A DNA stretch of 20,157 bases, taken from Mesotaenium endlicherianum. Lineage: Eukaryota > Streptophyta > Zygnematophyceae > Zygnematales > Mesotaeniaceae. Below are positions 1-8,569 of this stretch, in pieces. Every line of letters begins with the position of its first letter. Within the stretch, counting starts at the first letter, position 1. The notes beneath the pieces were generated by a model. That model saw only the letters and a list, made by a program, of their open reading frames with translations. It ran no database searches and was not told the origin of the DNA. The DNA is taken from contig WELA01013858.1 in the NCBI GenBank assembly GCA_009602735.1, forward strand, positions 521,298-541,454. The letters are read 5' to 3'. The position numbers and the translations under genes were made by a program.

Positions 1-519
1 GGGGGGAGGGAGGGAAGGAGAGAGCGAGAGAGTAAGAGAGCGAGAGCGCAGGCCCGTCTTTCAAACGAGCGTCGTAAGCATCGACCTTGGGTCTGGAAGC
101 GTGCCCTGTCTCTGTGCTTGTGCGCCGCCCGCGCGCGCTCGCTCGCATGTGTGTTTGTGTGTGTGTGCATGCGTGAGGGGGAGAGGGGGAGCAAGGCCTT
201 CTCAAACAATGGCGGGGGAGATTTGAGGCCCTATGTGCTGATGTATGTTATTCTCATTGTGTTCGTGCGCGTGCGCGCGCGAGAGAGGGGGAGCAGGCTC
301 TATATTGAACAGGCGGCCTCAGCTCTAAAAGAACATCCGCGTCCAGGTGCACGTGTGCACGCGCGAGCACGCATGCGTGCGTGCACGCGTGCGTGCGTGC
401 GTGTGAGCACAGCGACCAAGCGCTATCAAAACAGGCAGCTGACAGCAGCAGAGGTGTTACGTCCTGATGTCCAACGCGTGTGTTCTCATGTGCGTGCACG
501 TCTGTGGGAGGGGGCGCAG
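1..519. other. Repeat-rich non-coding sequence upstream of the first HCF164 exon seen
   Basis: This stretch begins with a purine-rich GGGA/GAGA tract (about 1-50). It continues with GT and CG alternating purine-pyrimidine runs (about 118-170, 262-290 and 345-412) that could adopt Z-DNA. It ends in a splice acceptor, GGGGGCGCAG, at 510-519. It is most simply part of an intron of the HCF164 gene, because the protein must have a transit peptide and a membrane anchor upstream and neither is recognisable here. Open frames across it encode low-complexity Cys/Arg/Val-rich text and are not credible proteins. Confidence 0.6.
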
Positions 520-623
520 GCGCTGGCGAACGGGCGGCCGACGGTTGTGGAGTTTTACGCCGACTGGTGCCAGGTGTGCCGGGAGACTCTCAAGGACGTG
601 TTCTCGGTGGAGCAGCAGTACAA
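520..623 (+). CDS. HCF164: HCF164 exon carrying the CxxC active site
   Basis: 104 nt: 34 codons plus two bases. It starts in phase 0 after the acceptor GGGGGCGCAG and stops before the donor GTCCGTTGG. It encodes [17 protein letters not shown] followed by QVC and ends in QQY, then AA of a split lysine codon. The reading frame stays open on both sides into repeats, so the limits are set by the splice signals and by homology. The donor is weaker than most in this window (GTCCGT). Confidence 0.92.
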
Positions 624-1819
624 GTCCGTTGGCCCTAACCCTAGCCCTAGCCCGAACCCTATTCCTAACCCTAGCCTTAATTCAACCCTAATTTTAACTC
701 TAATCCCAACCCTGCCCTAATATTAATCCTAATTTTCCCTAGCCCTGATTTTAAGCGTCACTAATTCTAACCCGAACCAGAAGCCTGCTCTAAACTTGCC
801 TCAATTTTAACTCGATCGCTAACCCTGCCCTAACCCTCCCCCCACCCTAACCTTACCCTAATTTTAACCTTAAAACTTAACCCTAATTTTAATCCTATTT
901 CTAGCCATGACCCTAACCTCAACCCTAGCCCTAATCCTACCCCTAATTCAATCCTAATTCTAACCCCAACTCTTGATGACCCTAGCCCTAATGACCCTGC
1001 TTGATACTAGCCCTACCCCTTAACTCCGAAATGTGAAATGCAAACCCTGAGCCTAACTCTACCCTAGACCTAGAACGACCGTAATTAAAGAGCCATCACC
1101 CTGAACCGTACCGCAGCGCCCCTGACCTGAGCCTGACCTGATCCCCACCCAGTCCTGACTCCCAACCATCAGGAGGGTCACTAAACACAGCAGCCTACGA
1201 CAACCCCCTCTTCAATCTCAACGCTACCCTTGTTGCATTCTCGAACTCCAAAACCTCAAGGTCAGCCCGCAGCCTGCGCTCGTACGCCCGAATGACACTG
1301 CCAAGCCCCTCTCCCTGCGACTATCGCTAGTAGTAGCAGCGGTCAATTCTTCTTTCCCTCTGAAGCCGCACGTGCCTTGGTCCGTTTCTTAAACCCCCTA
1401 TTTGCAGTCAAATTTAAACCCTGGAACCGTAGTTAATGCCTCCAACTGCTCAGCACCCGTGAACCGCGGAGCCTTCAAACCTTGTTCAGTTCGCTCAATT
1501 TTGTATCAAATCCCCCTGCAAAAGCCGCAAGCTCTCTCTCCTCTCTTGCAGACCAGCTCCCGGTGTGCACCTCGCTACATCTCAGCAGCGAGAATTGTCA
1601 CCGGAGGTTTGATGTAGCTACAAATCCATTGCAAGCTTTGTTTCGGCAGTAGACGCAGACGCGCCCCCCAACGTTCTAGTTGGCACCGCTCGGCACTCAG
1701 CCACATGGCGCTGTCCCCTGTCGCCACGCGGGGGCCCTGCTGGCGAAGGCTGTTGCTGACTGCTGAAAAGAGGCCCCTGGGTTGAAGCCCTGAAAGCCCG
1801 CCCCTGTGCCCTCATGGCG

Positions 1820-1896
<77 letters not shown>

Positions 1897-2663
1897 ACGC
1901 AGAGACGCACACACATGCACAGACGCACACACACGACCACACATGGAAGAACACACGCATGCACACGAACACCTGCACGCAAGCACACGCGCACACACCG
2001 CGCGCGCATTCACACGCGCACACGTTCAGCCAGTTTAGACTCGGCCTCTGCGCCCAGGAGACCTCTTTCTGGTGCCGTCTGTTTGGCTGGCCCATACTTT
2101 TTGGTCGGCCTCAGTCTTCAAAACGTGCCCGTATGGTGCACACAGGGACACGCAGGGAGACACGCAGGGACACGCAGGGAGACATGCAGAAACACGCAGG
2201 GGGATACGCAGGGTCACGCAGGTACATGCAAGGGTGAGGCTCAGTGCACAAGTTTCTTCGTGCTGTTGGCCCACGCTCTAACCTCGATCTTCAAACTTCC
2301 ATCTCCTCCACCTCCTCCTCGAATCCTCCTGGTCCTTTCTCCATGGGTCGTCCACCTGGCGCGTGCGCGTGCAGGGACAAGGTGAACTTTGTGATGATCA
2401 ACATCGACAACGCCAAGTGGCGCGAGGAGCTGGACGAGTTCGGCGTCGAGGGCATCCCGCACTTTGCCTTCCTCGACGCGCGCGGCAACGAGGAGGGCAA
2501 CGTCGTCGGGCGGCTCCCCAGGCGCATGATGGAGGAGCTTGTGCAGTCGCTCGCACGCGGCGACGCCGCCGTGCCCTACTCTGGAGTTCTTGGAGAGTTT
2601 TCTCTCCAAGGCAGCAGCCAGAAGGCGCCCGCTCTCGTCGGGCCCCGCAGCCACGGCGTTTGA
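520..2663 (+). CDS. HCF164: HCF164, thylakoid thioredoxin-like protein for cytochrome b6f assembly (3' part of gene, two exons)
   Basis: Join 520-623 and 2375-2663, giving 130 residues of the C-terminal thioredoxin-like domain. HCF164 is a thylakoid-anchored, lumen-facing disulfide reductase required for cytochrome b6f biogenesis, and is supplied with electrons through CcdA. Visible landmarks, numbered from the first residue seen: the active site WCQVC (C17 and C20), the core strand VVEFYADWC, the conserved block [11 protein letters not shown] with the cis-proline P63, then [13 protein letters not shown], a PYSG segment, and a C-terminus SHGV followed by TGA. Exon 1 ends with two bases of an AAG codon and exon 2 supplies the third, restoring QQYK-DKVNF with no gap against plant HCF164 as I remember it. 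The N-terminal transit peptide and membrane segment lie upstream of the recognisable part, either in unrecognised exons or outside the window. Identity is strong; the missing N-terminus is the main gap. Confidence 0.93.
631..1080 (+). repeat. Degenerate telomere-like CCCTAA/CCCTAG tract inside an intron
   Basis: Dozens of CCCTAA, CCCTAG, CCTAAT and TTTTAAC variants follow one another on the plus strand, starting 7 nt after the HCF164 donor. The array is imperfect throughout and is flanked by coding exons of the same gene, so it is an interstitial telomere-like repeat, not a chromosome end. Confidence 0.85.
1817..2030. repeat. (AC)n microsatellite bounded by (GC)n runs
   Basis: A GC run (1817-1829), about 50 nt of near-perfect AC, a second GC run (1881-1894), then irregular ACAC/GCAC sequence to about 2030. 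All of it alternates purine and pyrimidine, the classic Z-DNA-prone composition. Open frames through it give His-Thr or Val-Cys repeats and are artefacts. Confidence 0.92.
2139..2233. repeat. Minisatellite with a ~10-nt unit related to ACACGCAGGG
   Basis: About nine head-to-tail copies of ACACGCAGGGAG-like units with small substitutions. A related motif (ACACGCAGG) recurs in the CA-rich tract near 13620-13670. Confidence 0.88.
2375..2663 (+). CDS. HCF164: HCF164 terminal exon
   Basis: 289 nt: one base completing a split lysine codon, 95 codons and TGA at 2661-2663. It begins after the acceptor GCGTGCAG. It encodes [43 protein letters not shown] and a C-terminal SHGV. Plant HCF164 also ends close to SHG, so this stop looks authentic. 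The last ~50 nt are the first unit of a decayed tandem array that continues past the stop (see 2611-3200). Confidence 0.95.
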
Positions 2664-3200
2664 TGCAGTCGCGGGTGGGCCAGTTGCCGGTTGTCGCGCC
2701 TGACACTGTTGCCGGTTCTCGATTTCTGCAAAACAAGACGCCCTCTCTCGTTGGGCTGCGCGGTCACGGCGTCTGATACAGTCGTGGACAGCTGTCAGTT
2801 CTCAATTTCTGATAGCAGCAGCAACCAAAAAGGGGCTCTGCTGCATCAAGCCGTGTCGAGCCGAGCCGAATAGCCGCGGCGTCTGATGTAGGCTGGGATG
2901 GAGGTTCGGTGCAGGCTCGGGTGTGGGTTGGGGTGCCGGTCGGAGGGCAGGCCAGGATGCAATAGCGTTCGTGTAGCAAACAGTTCATATCCGTCTCCCT
3001 AGACTCTAATATCAGAAGGGAATGGGAGCAGGCATGACTCCCTCTCCTCTGCTACTTTGCACGCGCTCCGTGTTTTTGATTTGCGAGCCAGTTTCCGGTT
3101 TCTGATAGGTAGCAGCAGCAATGAAAAGGCGGCTGCCTGTGGTTGCCTGTGGTGGAGGCCCAGAGGTTTCGTAACATCTCATGTAGGCTGGGATGTCGAT
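2611..3200 (+). repeat. Decayed tandem array that includes the 3' end of the HCF164 coding sequence
   Basis: The coding end GGCGTTTGATGCAGTCGCGG (2655-2674) recurs as GGCGTCTGATACAGTCGTGG (2768-2787), as GGCGTCTGATGTAGGCTGGG (from 2878), and more weakly as CATCTCATGTAGGCTGGG (from about 3175). The segment before it also recurs: GCAGCAGCCAGAAGGCGCCC (2611-2630), a truncated version near 2730-2742, TAGCAGCAGCAACCAAAAAG (from about 2813), and a fourth near 3109-3129. The first two intervals are 113 and 110 nt, while the last is longer. Copies after the first are out of coding context. Confidence 0.78.
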
Positions 3201-3355
3201 TGGATTGCAGGTTTGGGTGTAGATTTGAGTTTAGGCCGGGGAGTTGATTGGGGTGTTAATTGGGGTGTACGTGTGAATATGGGTGGGTGTATAGGTTGGG
3301 ACACATGCCGGGGTGTGGATTTGAATTCAGGTCAGAATATAGGTTTGGATTTATG
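3190..3355 (+). repeat. Degenerate G/T-rich telomere-like tract
   Basis: Loose repeats such as GGTTTGGGTGTAG, GGGTGTTAATTGG and GGTTTGGATTTATG occur at about 12-20 nt spacing. A shorter tract of the same style (about 2895-2945) follows the previous copy of the HCF164-end array, so this segment may be part of the same long repeat unit. Confidence 0.55.
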
Positions 3356-4240
3356 TTAAATATGAGGTGGTACGTGACTTTTTGTGTGTCAGATGTAAGC
3401 GTATGTAAATGAGAGATTTGATTTTCTATGAGAGACGGTGCCTGTCAATGTGTGTGACGTGCGTGCACTTAGTCTGCACTTAGCATATTGACCGGGACAT
3501 ATAGTCATCGATGCTGGCGCTCTTGACTGCTCTGACTTTCCAGTGACGTTTAGACATCGAGGCTACCTGGTGCTCTGGTACCGGTTCAATACATGAATCA
3601 ATAATATGCTAACTGAATTGGTGGTTGGTTCACTAATCTATGGATGTTCGACCTTCAAACCAGCGAGTTTGGTCAATTGATGAGATTGAAACATATGTAT
3701 ATCATGTGTAAGTATAGAGAAGTGTGAGGCCGAGACTGCCAACAGATGACTAATTTCAGGTTGTATACATGAAGGGAATTGGAAGATATGGCACGTGTGT
3801 ATCAAATTAAGTGTAAGATTTACCGCAGCCAGATGGTAGGTAACAATCACAAAAGATGTCTAAACTTCAGTATAAGACATGCAAGCCTTAGTAGCTATTA
3901 TGAATGCATGCGCCTCGATCTGGGCAGACAAACTACATGTCTAGCTCGGTTGACAATGTCTCCGTTTTTGCCATTTTCTTTCAAGACACGTATTGCCCGG
4001 CAAGCTCGTGCTGGGACCTGCTCTTGCGGGGGAACACTACTTAGTACATCAAGGAAATTTATTCTTGAATTTTGTTTAATTTTGGAGACATAACGACAAG
4101 GTCTTTCATCTTATTTCATTTGTCAGCACTGTCTTGCTGTTATGAATGTTCACTAATTTGACAAAACTTGTTTATTGATATGCGCCGCTACATTTTTGAG
4201 TGTTATTGCAACTAGCTTGGTTCCTCGTGACTCGCTTAGT

Positions 4241-4660
4241 ATGCTTCCACTAGGGCATTCAATGACATATTCTAGTCCAATATCAACAACGCAGATAATA
4301 TATGTACACAGAAGGACTAGGTACAAGACAATGCACGCAGCCTTGGCAATGAATATTGGTCATTCCACCGGGCAGTCTGATCATAGGAAACTGCTGCAGA
4401 CCGTATGCAGAATGTCATTCGAATCAATTGGGCCATCAGGCTCAACTTGGAAGATAACTTCGAGCAGAGATAGTCGAGAAGGATACTGGAACAGAGTAAC
4501 TGGGCATGTGCCTGAGTGCACTTCGCCACGCGGAAACATCTTGCACATAGCTAAGGAGAACACATGGAGCTGGACAAAGGATGCCAACTTTTCCAAGAGG
4601 AAAATGACATACTCAACATACTCTCTGTTAGCAGGAGAGTATAAAGTGTTTTTTGTTTGA
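4241..4660 (+). other. Unassigned 139-codon open frame in the AT-richer intergenic segment
   Basis: The frame runs from ATG at 4241 to a TGA ending at 4660. It is open further upstream, but only from a non-ATG codon. The predicted product starts MLPLGHSMTYSSPISTTQ and is mixed in composition, not low complexity. I recognise no domain, and the same DNA also holds a long frame on the other strand (4381-4743). It lies in the expected 3' flank of the minus-strand gene, so it may be untranslated sequence or the relic of an unrelated insertion. Confidence 0.18.
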
Positions 4661-4832
4661 AAAACTGTAATTACCATGCACCGCGTCGCAATCTGTATTG
4701 TACAACATAGCTTATCATAGAGTCTGGAAGTTGGTGCGCACAATCAAGAATGAAATAACACACACGTCTAGCTTTTCCTACTATTAGCTTCTCCTACTTT
4801 TAACTTCAATTTTCCACATTGCCCCGACTCTC

Positions 4833-4967
4833 TCATGCAGATGACGCCGATGATGCGGATTCGATGGCCCGCACGCAGTCGGCCACAGAGGCGCCGGCGG
4901 CCATGGCTGCCATGAGCGCGTCGTACGAGGCGCTGTGGTTCTTCAAAAGCGAGCACGCGTAGCTCAC
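4833..4967 (-). CDS. M41-like gene, exon 11 (terminal)
   Basis: 135 nt, 44 codons plus TGA (read on minus at 4835-4833), phase 0 after the acceptor GGGGCGCAG. It encodes [19 protein letters not shown], then a helix ending [12 protein letters not shown] and a Ser/Ala-rich tail. This corresponds to the C-terminal helical part of the family, with its ASVxxC...IE ending. Confidence 0.92.
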   Translation of the reverse strand: MSYACSLLKNHSASYDALMAAMAAGASVADCVRAIESASSASSA

Positions 4968-7900
4968 CTGCGCCCCCCCTCCCTCAGGCCGTGCACACAT
5001 CTATCAGTCACGAGTGCAGTGCTGGCATGCACACGCGCACGTGCACGTGCACACGCGTAAACGCACACGCACATGCAGACACGTGCACACACACGCACAC
5101 AGAGACACACACGCGCGCACACATGGCGACAGAGAGACACAGAGACACAACTCAGGCACTCACACACACAGGGACCCATATACATGTGTGTGTGTGTGTA
5201 TAAATTATATATATACATATATATGTATATATATATATATACAGAGAGAGAGAGAGAGAGGCGTGCGCGCGTACCGCCCAGCGCGTGAGGTTCTGCTGCT
5301 GCTCGTTGCTCAACTTAGCCTTGCTCCGGTTGATCAGCCTCTGCCACAACCCACACACACACGCGAAAAGCAGCACACGTCATGAGACTCTCCACCATCA
5401 ATGACAGAGAAACAAGTCGTGGTTCTTGCTCTCTTTCACTGCGCGAGCGCGCGCACGCTCGTTCTCTTTCTTCTCTCTCTCAATGCATGTGTGCGCTCTG
5501 CGCCAGTGCTTTGCCTTGTTATCAACGCAACTTGTGTACATGCGCGCATGCACTCAAGAAAGAACTATAAGGAGACGAACGCGCGCACATCCTCATATCA
5601 CTCAGGCAGCACACATCATGGCGCGGTTTGGTCGTGAAGAAGGCAAAGCTCGCCGGTATCATTTCTCGGCCCCCCCCTCTCTCTTATATATCTCTTTTTG
5701 TTTCTGCTCTTAGGATGCAGTGCATGGACGTTATGGGCGTACAATGGCACGCGCAAAGGACACTGCGCTTCTCTCTGAAGGGAGATATGCTTTTGTAAGA
5801 AAATCTACGTTTTTGTGTAGTAAGTGAACATGCTCACAACATGTGAGATGAGTTTTTGTGTACAAGGGAATGCACACATGCAGAATATTCACCACACAAT
5901 GATAAATGGGGGCTTTACAGTTTTTGTATAAGTTTTTTAGGATGTTTCCCGCACTTTCTCTCTCGGAGGCACAAACGGCCCAGACAGGATGGAAGATCAA
6001 CAACACATCAGAGGATGCAAAAGACTAAACCCTAAAAGCACGCCACACAGGCCCACACATAACGACGCTCTCACAACACTCTCGCATCAAGTCATATCTT
6101 GATCTGCTACGATCTCACTGCCATCGGACATGTGGCGCTGATGCTGACCTGGAGCGAGAAGAGGTCCGCAGATTGGCCGACAACTTTGTCAAACTTCAGC
6201 CCCTCCGCCGCCAAGCCTGCCATCGCGATGGTCGCCAGCCTGACCGGCAGGAACGGGCAGAAAGAAAGAGTAGAGAGCACGTGAGGAGAGCTTGAGCGTT
6301 GAGCAGAGATACACATCTATGTACATGTGTATACGCATGGATAGGTAGATCTATCAGTAGATAGATCTATCTATCGATATGTAAATAGATAGATAGGTGA
6401 TAGACAACACAAAAGCAGGGAGCACAAGTGGTAGGGTTTCAAAACTGAGGGTTTGGGGTAGGGGTCCAGGTTTAAAGTCTGGGTAAAATGTTTTGTGCGC
6501 GCAAAGAGCGTAGAACGCCAGGCGCTCTCTCTTGCTGTCCGAATGGAATACGATCCAGAGATTCTCAGGACTCTGATTTTTTTCTGGTACTTTCTGTTCA
6601 CACACCAAGTACCTGAAGGCTGACATGTCTGCTCCGCTCCCCCACACTCTTGTGCAATATGCATGGGAGTGTCCATGCATGCGTGTATGCACGGCTTTCA
6701 GGTTTGAGGATGAGGTAGAAATTTTAGAATAAAGGGGGTATAGGGTGTAAGGTTGTGCGTGGCTGGGAAAGTTCCCGTCTCCGCATCTCCCGTTCTCGCC
6801 TTTGCCGCCTTTGCCCCCGACAATGCTCTACTCTTCCTACTTTCCCCCCGCCTTCTCACATGATCCAGTTTTCCATCTGATCCTCTCCCAGAAAAAAAAG
6901 AAAAAAAGCAGAGGGGCAGAAAAAGGGGGGGGAGATGGCAAGGAGAAGGGGAAGAAGAAGGGGAAGATTGAGAGGGGGCTGCGCGGCAAACATGGCCGCG
7001 GGTAATTGTGGACAAACGCAGTACCTCTTTGCATGCTTTTGAAGAGGGAGTTTAGCGATGGGCAAAGCACATGTGAATCTGGAACTTCCCCCCCCCCCGT
7101 CTGGCGGATCCCTGGTGGCATGCACCAGGTGGCATCGATTCCATGCGACAGGCGATGGCAGGCGGTGGCAAAGGCAGGTGGCAGCGGCAGCAGATGGGAG
7201 CGGCAACGGGTGGCAGCGGCAACAGGTGGCAGCACCAACAGGTGCAGAGGCAACAGGCAGCAACAGCAGCATGCGGCAGTGTTACAGGTGGCACCGGCAA
7301 TCGGTGGCAGCAGCAGCGTCAGGCGGCAGCAGCAACCGCTTACTTGTCGAGCTCAGAGGCCTCCAGGCGGCCCTCGTAGATTCTCTTCTGGAGCTTGTTG
7401 TCCATCAGATTGGTGTGCTCCTTTCCGATGTCCAACGAGTACGCGACAACTGGCAGGCCGACAAGGTACGCCACTGCAAGCCAGACCAGGAGGGGCCAAA
7501 AAGAAAGAAAAAAAAAAGAAAAAAAAAAGGTAAGATTGTAGCTTTGAGAAAGTGAGTCCATCTGAAAGGGAGTTGCACGTGGCCGTCTTAAGTGAGCGTG
7601 TCATGGAGTGCTTGCAGCTTTTGTATTATAATAATGTTAATAGTAATAATAAACTAATATAATATTATCATTATCAATATCATTGTTATCACTATCGTTG
7701 AATTTCGAGCATTGTTTGTGAGGGGAGGAAGTCAACGGGGGCACGTGGGCAGCTTATTTCACATTACGTACGAGTGTTAGTCACCAAGAACACGGGCGGC
7801 CGTGTGGTGCATTTGTAAGCACTTACTGTTTCCGATAACAGACAAATACACGCGCGCGTGCGCGCACACACACGCACACACACACACACACACACATCAA

Positions 7901-8530
7901 CATACTTGCGCAACAAATCATAATCCTGGGTATCAGTCAAAAACTTCACTCGAAACACAACATCACTTACTAATCATTGTATCACTAGCAAAGGTAAACA
8001 CATATACAATATTAAACGCATACGTGTATATATATAGTGTTGAACATACATACATACTGTTGAATATACATACAGAGAGACTCATGAACGCATCTGACCA
8101 AGAAAGTGCGCGGCCTCGTGGCGCAGCAGGCGCTCCTTGTAGTCCGGAAACGTCTTTGAGAACGCGCCTATGGCCGCCTCGAACAGCCTGCCAACTCCCC
8201 AGCTCCCACAGTCATGCAGCTATACGTTATATAAATATCATATATCACATACCATATACCATGTATCATATATTATACATCACATATTACACCTCATTTG
8301 TCGTGCAATCATGAGTGGTTCACAAGCACCCACATCATATGCTGTGCACACACACACACTCTTCATGCGCATGTATTCAGGATTTCCAGACGTTGCACAG
8401 GCATTTGCTGCCAGTAAGGCGCCTTTTGTTATGCGTGCATGCAAACCAAACATATTCCATAAAAAACACCGCATGTACTTGCACGTCAGGTTATCAGTTT
8501 GCACATGCACGAAGCACCCGAGAGCACACG

Positions 8531-8569
<39 letters not shown>

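Larger units (their letters stand above)
624..2374 (+). other. HCF164 intron, 1,751 nt, made largely of repeats
   Basis: It opens with GTCCGT and ends in GCGTGCAG. From the donor it holds degenerate telomere-like sequence (about 631-1080), a stretch with no recognisable feature (about 1081-1815), an AC/GC microsatellite (1817-2030), and a minisatellite (2139-2233). Its length is unusual beside the 104- and 289-nt exons. No mobile-element coding sequence is visible in it. Confidence 0.88.
2664..4832. other. Region between two convergent genes (3' flanks)
   Basis: From 2664 to about 3200 it holds the decayed HCF164-end array. From about 2895 to 3355 it is GT-rich with telomere-like wording (GGTTTGGGTGTAG variants). 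From about 3360 to 4832 it is AT-richer and mostly unique, with no recognised gene. Possible 3'-end signals are weak: TGTAA at 3394-3398 and 3404-3408 for HCF164 (the motif used by many green algae), and AATAAA read on the minus strand at 4171-4176 for the other gene. Neither can be confirmed without transcripts. Confidence 0.6.
6240..7343 (-). other. Intron 8 (1,104 nt)
   Basis: It holds, in plus-strand order, a GATA/palindromic tract (6338-6404), two short degenerate telomere-like pieces (about 6430-6480 and 6697-6760), a purine-rich run (about 6890-6980), and a GGTGGCAGCGGCAACA-type minisatellite reaching the donor (about 7125-7330). Confidence 0.85.
7474..8098 (-). other. Intron 7 (625 nt)
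   Basis: It contains an A-rich run at 7499-7530 (sense-strand polypyrimidine tract of the exon 8 acceptor), an AT-rich AAT/ATT tract at 7625-7700, an AC microsatellite at 7850-7897, and short TACATA repeats near 8045-8075. Confidence 0.87.

Noticed and set aside
118-720. A 200-codon plus-strand frame taken as one protein
   Set aside because: Only 520-623 is coding. The first ~134 codons are simple repeats, and the last ~32 codons read intronic telomere-like sequence past the donor.
631-1080. A chromosome end (true telomere)
   Set aside because: The repeats are degenerate and lie between two exons of one gene, so they are interstitial.
1806-2237. Long His/Thr frames on plus and Val/Cys/Arg frames on minus
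   Set aside because: They are readings of an (AC)n microsatellite inside the HCF164 intron.
4990-5170. CRISPR-like regularly spaced repeats in the CA-rich tracts
   Set aside because: There is no constant repeat with unique spacers. The sequence is continuous simple repeat in a eukaryotic intron.
7338-7343. Stop codon after LEASELDK as the true end of a separate gene
   Set aside because: The TAA overlaps a good donor (GTAAGC), and splicing to 6239 continues the family sequence (K-LATIAMAG) in frame.
6802-7555. Several overlapping frames with Gln/Ala/Gly or Lys-rich content on both strands
   Set aside because: They cross a purine tract, a minisatellite and a known exon of the opposite strand (7344-7473). 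All are shadows.
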